Below are positions 4,968 to 7,503 of a stretch of DNA of 7,503 bases, piece after piece (position 1 is the first letter of the stretch; each line of letters starts with the position of its first letter). The notes beneath the pieces were generated by a model, which had not been told where the DNA came from, did not search any database, and was given only the letters and a program-made list of their open reading frames with translations. Both the position numbers and the translations under genes were made by a program. The stretch is from positions 1 to 7,503 of the forward strand of contig CAZTME010000053.1 in assembly GCA_964614795.1 (NCBI GenBank), written 5' to 3'. Source of the DNA: CAZTME01 sp964614795. Lineage in GTDB: Bacteria > Patescibacteriota > Microgenomatia > UBA1400 > PJMF01.

Positions 4968-6308
4968 TTATTTATAACCCATTGGTACTTCTGCAGAAAC
5001 CAAACTCAGGCTCATGCGTCTTTGTTTGGAATCTACGCTTTCAACGTGCACAGAAATTGACTCACCTTTTTTCAATTGAGAACCTTGATCAAGCTTGCTT
5101 GAATGAATTAAACCATCTACACCTTCTTCTACATTAACAAAAACACCAAACGACTCAACTCTGGAAACGATGCCGTCAACAGTCATGCCGGGTTCGTAAC
5201 GCTCTTCAATAGTAATCCAAGGATCATCCGATAGTTGTTTGATGGATAAATTCAACTTGCCTGTTCTTTCATCAATACCAAGAACTTTCACTTTTATTTT
5301 GTCTCCGGTGGCATGATATTCTTTGGGGTGAGTGACTTTTTCCCAAGAAATCTCGGAAATATGTACTAAACCTTCCACTTCTACCGGTTGAGTTTTCTCT
5401 TTGCCAACTTTAACCTTGACAGTGACAAACAAACCAAACGGCATAACACCAGAAACAATGCCTTCAACAATTTCACCTGCACCAACACTGGTCATAGCCG
5501 CTTCTCGAAGTGCGATTTCTTCAGCTTCGGAAACATGACGTTCACTGAAAATCAAGCGATTTTTTTCTCTATCAACTTCAATCGGTTTCACTTGAAGAGT
5601 TTTGCCTTTCAAACCGGCATAGGAAGTAACATATTGTTTACTAAATTGACTGGAGGGAATAAAACCTCGCAGACCATTGACCAAAACAATCAAGCCTCCT
5701 TTATTCACATCTACGCCTTTAGCTTCAAGACTTAAATTCTCCGCCAATGCTTTTTCAAAAATTGACCAGCGAGCATCAAGAGCCGCATTGCGTAGGGATA
5801 ATAGCACATGACCCTGAACTTGATCGGTGGAGACCACTTGAGCTTCTATGGGATCACCAACTTTGAGAGAATTGATAAAATCTTGAGAAAAACTAAATTC
5901 TTTATCGGTGACCATACCTTCGGTTTTGGCGCCAATATCCACCACCAGAGCGCGACGATTTTTAGCCACAATCACTCCACTGACCATTTGGCCTTTTTGA
6001 GGAGTAACGATACCGGATTCTCTGGCAGACATTAATTCCGCCATGGAAATTGGAGATTTTTTTTGATTGGACTTCATTTCGCTTGTTTGAGTGATGGATT
6101 TACTTGATTGAGCAAAAGATTTTTCAGAAGATTTTTCTGAGGGTTTTTCTGAATTAGCTGAAGTACTTGCGGTTTTTTTTACCTTAATTTCCGTTTTTTC
6201 AGCTTTTTTGGTTGAACTAGCCGATTTTGCCAAAGTGGTTTTTTCTGTCACCTTTTTCTTCGACTTTTCGTCTTTGCTTTTACTGGTTGTTGAAGAGGCC
6301 TTTGCCAT
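4968..6308 (-). CDS. rpsA: 30S ribosomal protein S1 (four S1 domains)
   Basis: A 446-residue RNA-binding protein that helps mRNA load onto the 30S subunit. Residues 1-95 are a low-complexity tail rich in Lys, Ser and Thr. Four S1 (OB-fold) domains follow at about 104-175, 188-258, 276-357 and 373-437. Domain 3 has the typical GLVHISEISWEKVTHPKE segment (313-330) and domain 4 FGVFVNVEEGVDGLIH (387-402). E. coli S1 has six domains and most short bacterial forms four. Domain 3 carries an extra Lys/Val-rich hairpin (about 296-310) compared with the usual domain. The ATG at 6308 follows AAAGGAG with 10 bases between. The gene is transcribed away from pgk and has its own extended -10 promoter. The basic tail may add nonspecific RNA contacts, which is inference. 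No terminator is evident after the stop. Confidence 0.95.
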   Translation of the reverse strand: MAKASSTTSKSKDEKSKKKVTEKTTLAKSASSTKKAEKTEIKVKKTASTSANSEKPSEKSSEKSFAQSSKSITQTSEMKSNQKKSPISMAELMSARESGIVTPQKGQMVSGVIVAKNRRALVVDIGAKTEGMVTDKEFSFSQDFINSLKVGDPIEAQVVSTDQVQGHVLLSLRNAALDARWSIFEKALAENLSLEAKGVDVNKGGLIVLVNGLRGFIPSSQFSKQYVTSYAGLKGKTLQVKPIEVDREKNRLIFSERHVSEAEEIALREAAMTSVGAGEIVEGIVSGVMPFGLFVTVKVKVGKEKTQPVEVEGLVHISEISWEKVTHPKEYHATGDKIKVKVLGIDERTGKLNLSIKQLSDDPWITIEERYEPGMTVDGIVSRVESFGVFVNVEEGVDGLIHSSKLDQGSQLKKGESISVHVESVDSKQRRMSLSLVSAEVPMGYK

Positions 6309-6342
6309 AAATAATAATCTCCTTTCGAAAAACGTGATCTGG

Positions 6343-6351
6343 AGTATACCA
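6343..6351 (-). promoter_or_regulatory. Extended -10 promoter of rpsA
   Basis: The minus strand reads TGG-TATACT (6351-6343). The -35 region is poor. The start site would be near 6336, giving a leader of about 28 bases that includes the Shine-Dalgarno. Confidence 0.55.
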
Positions 6352-6370
6352 CAAAAATGAAAAAAATTCC

Positions 6371-6399
6371 GATCAAAATCTGGCTTAGATCAAAATCTG
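6371..6399. repeat. Repeated 12-mer between divergent rpsA and pgk
   Basis: GATCAAAATCTG occurs at 6371-6382 and again at 6388-6399, 17 bases apart start to start. An inverted partial copy, CATTTTGATT, follows at 6401-6410. The second copy overlaps the pgk -35 (6397-6402). The spacing of nearly two helical turns suggests a binding site for a regulator of one or both genes. Confidence 0.45.
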
Positions 6400-6425
6400 A
6401 CATTTTGATTTGAACTTGGTATATT
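6397..6425 (+). promoter_or_regulatory. pgk promoter placing the start at the ATG
   Basis: CTGACA (6397-6402, five of six -35 bases) and TATATT (6420-6425) are separated by exactly 17 bases, and TGG precedes the -10 as an extension. The expected start, 6-8 bases after the -10, falls at 6431-6433, on the initiation codon. This is the best-formed promoter in the window. Confidence 0.75.
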
Positions 6426-6430
6426 AGGTT

Positions 6431-7503
6431 ATGACAAAAATCTTAAGCATTAGTGATCACATCGATAAAATTAATGAAAACTCCGTTGTTGTGGTGAGGG
6501 TGGATTTTAATGTACCTCTTAATCACAGCAAAATTGGTTGGCGTGTGGCAAACGATGAAAGAATCAAAGCCAGTTTGCCAACTATTCAATTAGTATCGCA
6601 ACGTGGCGCTAAAGTGGTTTTAATTTCTCATTTGGGCAGGCCAAAATCCGATAAAGACAAACATCTTAGTCTGGAGCCGGTGGCAAAGTATCTTACCGAA
6701 AAATTACATATTCCAGTTAGGTTTGTGCCAGATTTAATAGGCCAAAAAGCTCATCAAGCCATAATGGAGGCAAAAAGCGGTGATGTGCTTTTGCTGGAAA
6801 ATTTAAGGTTTTTTCAGGAAGAAAAAGCTAACGATCAAGAATTTTCTAAAAAGCTGGCAAGTTTGGGCAATTTGTATGTCAACGAAGCTTTTTCGGCTTC
6901 ACATCGAGCTCATGCCTCGGTGGTAGGCATCACCAAATATCTTCCTTCTTTTGCCGGAATAAGATTAACCGAAGAAATTTCAATCTTAAATAATTTGATA
7001 GATAAACCCAAGAAACCTTTTGTGTTAATTATTGGGGGAGCCAAAATCTCGGATAAAGTTGGCATGCTTAAGTACTTGGCTAGTAAAGCAGATTTAATCC
7101 TAGTTGGTGGAGCTTGCGCCAACACATTTTTAAAAGCTGAAGGATTGGAGATTTACAGATCCAGAGTGGAAGAAATTGACGCCGAAAATAAAAATGCATT
7201 TGTTAAGTTAGCTAAAGAGTTGATTACTCAAGTAAAAACTGAAAAAGTGTTGAAAGATAACTATATTCCCTTACCCAAATTGCTGTTTCCTTTTGATGTT
7301 TTGGCCGGAAGAAAAATTGATGAAAAAAATCGTGACAAAGTAAAAAAGATTGCTTTACATACTAATATGAAGGATGAAGAAGAAAATGAACCATGGATGT
7401 ACTTGGATATTGGTCCCAAAACAAGACAACTTTATGCGGAGTTGATTGCTCAAGCCGAAACGGTTTTTTGGAATGGACCCATGGGAGTTTGGGAAAATCC
7501 GTT
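6431..7503 (+). CDS. pgk: Phosphoglycerate kinase, 3' end outside the window
   Basis: Glycolytic enzyme that transfers phosphate from 1,3-bisphosphoglycerate to ADP, in the cytoplasm. The 357 residues present carry the family motifs in order: VRVDFNVPL (22-30), SHLGRP (66-71), LLENLRF (121-127), NEAFSASHRAHAS (151-163), GGAKISDKV (202-210), GGACANTFL (226-234), DIGPKT (326-331) and WNGPMGVWE (347-355). Family members have about 390-400 residues, so roughly 40 are missing off the edge. The substrate loop has NEAF where most enzymes have NDAF, a conservative change; the catalytic-site arginines and the nucleotide-site glycines are intact. The start is fixed: an in-frame TAG lies at 6425-6427, and ATG 6431 is the first start after it. 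No good Shine-Dalgarno precedes it, only AGG. The gene is divergent from rpsA and appears to make a leaderless mRNA. Confidence 0.97.
   Translation, partial: MTKILSISDHIDKINENSVVVVRVDFNVPLNHSKIGWRVANDERIKASLPTIQLVSQRGAKVVLISHLGRPKSDKDKHLSLEPVAKYLTEKLHIPVRFVPDLIGQKAHQAIMEAKSGDVLLLENLRFFQEEKANDQEFSKKLASLGNLYVNEAFSASHRAHASVVGITKYLPSFAGIRLTEEISILNNLIDKPKKPFVLIIGGAKISDKVGMLKYLASKADLILVGGACANTFLKAEGLEIYRSRVEEIDAENKNAFVKLAKELITQVKTEKVLKDNYIPLPKLLFPFDVLAGRKIDEKNRDKVKKIALHTNMKDEEENEPWMYLDIGPKTRQLYAELIAQAETVFWNGPMGVWENP

Noticed and set aside
4940..6035. Three plus-strand frames opposite rpsA
   Set aside because: They are antisense shadows of a clearly conserved ribosomal protein gene.
1158..6308. UGA recoded as glycine (code 25 of some CPR)
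   Set aside because: Complete, sensible proteins are read with the standard code and all five end in TAA, so there is no sign of recoding, though the window cannot exclude it.
6910..7125. 71-codon minus-strand frame
   Set aside because: It is antisense to conserved pgk motifs.

Overview
The window looks like part of a small, AT-rich bacterial genome, most likely Patescibacteria/CPR. The reasons are indirect. A 23S rRNA gene has its own promoter and no 16S gene ahead of it. Ribosomal protein S1 has four S1 domains behind a Lys/Ser/Thr-rich tail. The phosphoglycerate kinase is divergent, and several small proteins resemble nothing I know. All five complete genes stop with TAA. No gene in the window fixes the phylum.

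Layout. Positions 1-572 (minus) hold the 5' end of 23S rRNA. A structured spacer follows, then tRNA-Ala(UGC) at 890-963 and a promoter with a perfect TATAAT at 1119-1124. Next, still on minus, is a 253-residue protein (1158-1919) whose metal-site motifs match the cadmium (zeta-type, CDCA) carbonic anhydrases known best from diatoms. A 306-base gap then carries a 65-bp inverted-repeat element. After it comes an unrecognised all-helical protein of 282 residues (2226-3074), with a cobalamin riboswitch aptamer (3164-3358) in its leader. Further up are a degenerate second copy of the inverted-repeat element, a pair of hairpin-forming direct repeats, an unknown 199-residue protein (3732-4331), a 109-residue protein made of two copies of one 46-residue module (4516-4845), and rpsA (4968-6308). 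pgk runs the other way from 6431 off the right edge.

Expression. Promoters with a TGN extension before the -10 appear upstream of the 199-residue gene, the 109-residue gene, rpsA and pgk, so extended -10 promoters seem to be a local habit. The pgk promoter sits so close to its ATG that the mRNA should be leaderless. rpsA and pgk diverge from a 122-bp region with a repeated 12-mer that could be a shared operator.

Most interesting: the cobalamin riboswitch controlling a protein of unknown function, directly upstream of a CDCA-like protein on the same strand; the CDCA-like protein itself; the 23S operon that keeps its spacer tRNA but has lost the linked 16S; and the leaderless pgk. I did not find a complete new multi-gene defence or mobile system.
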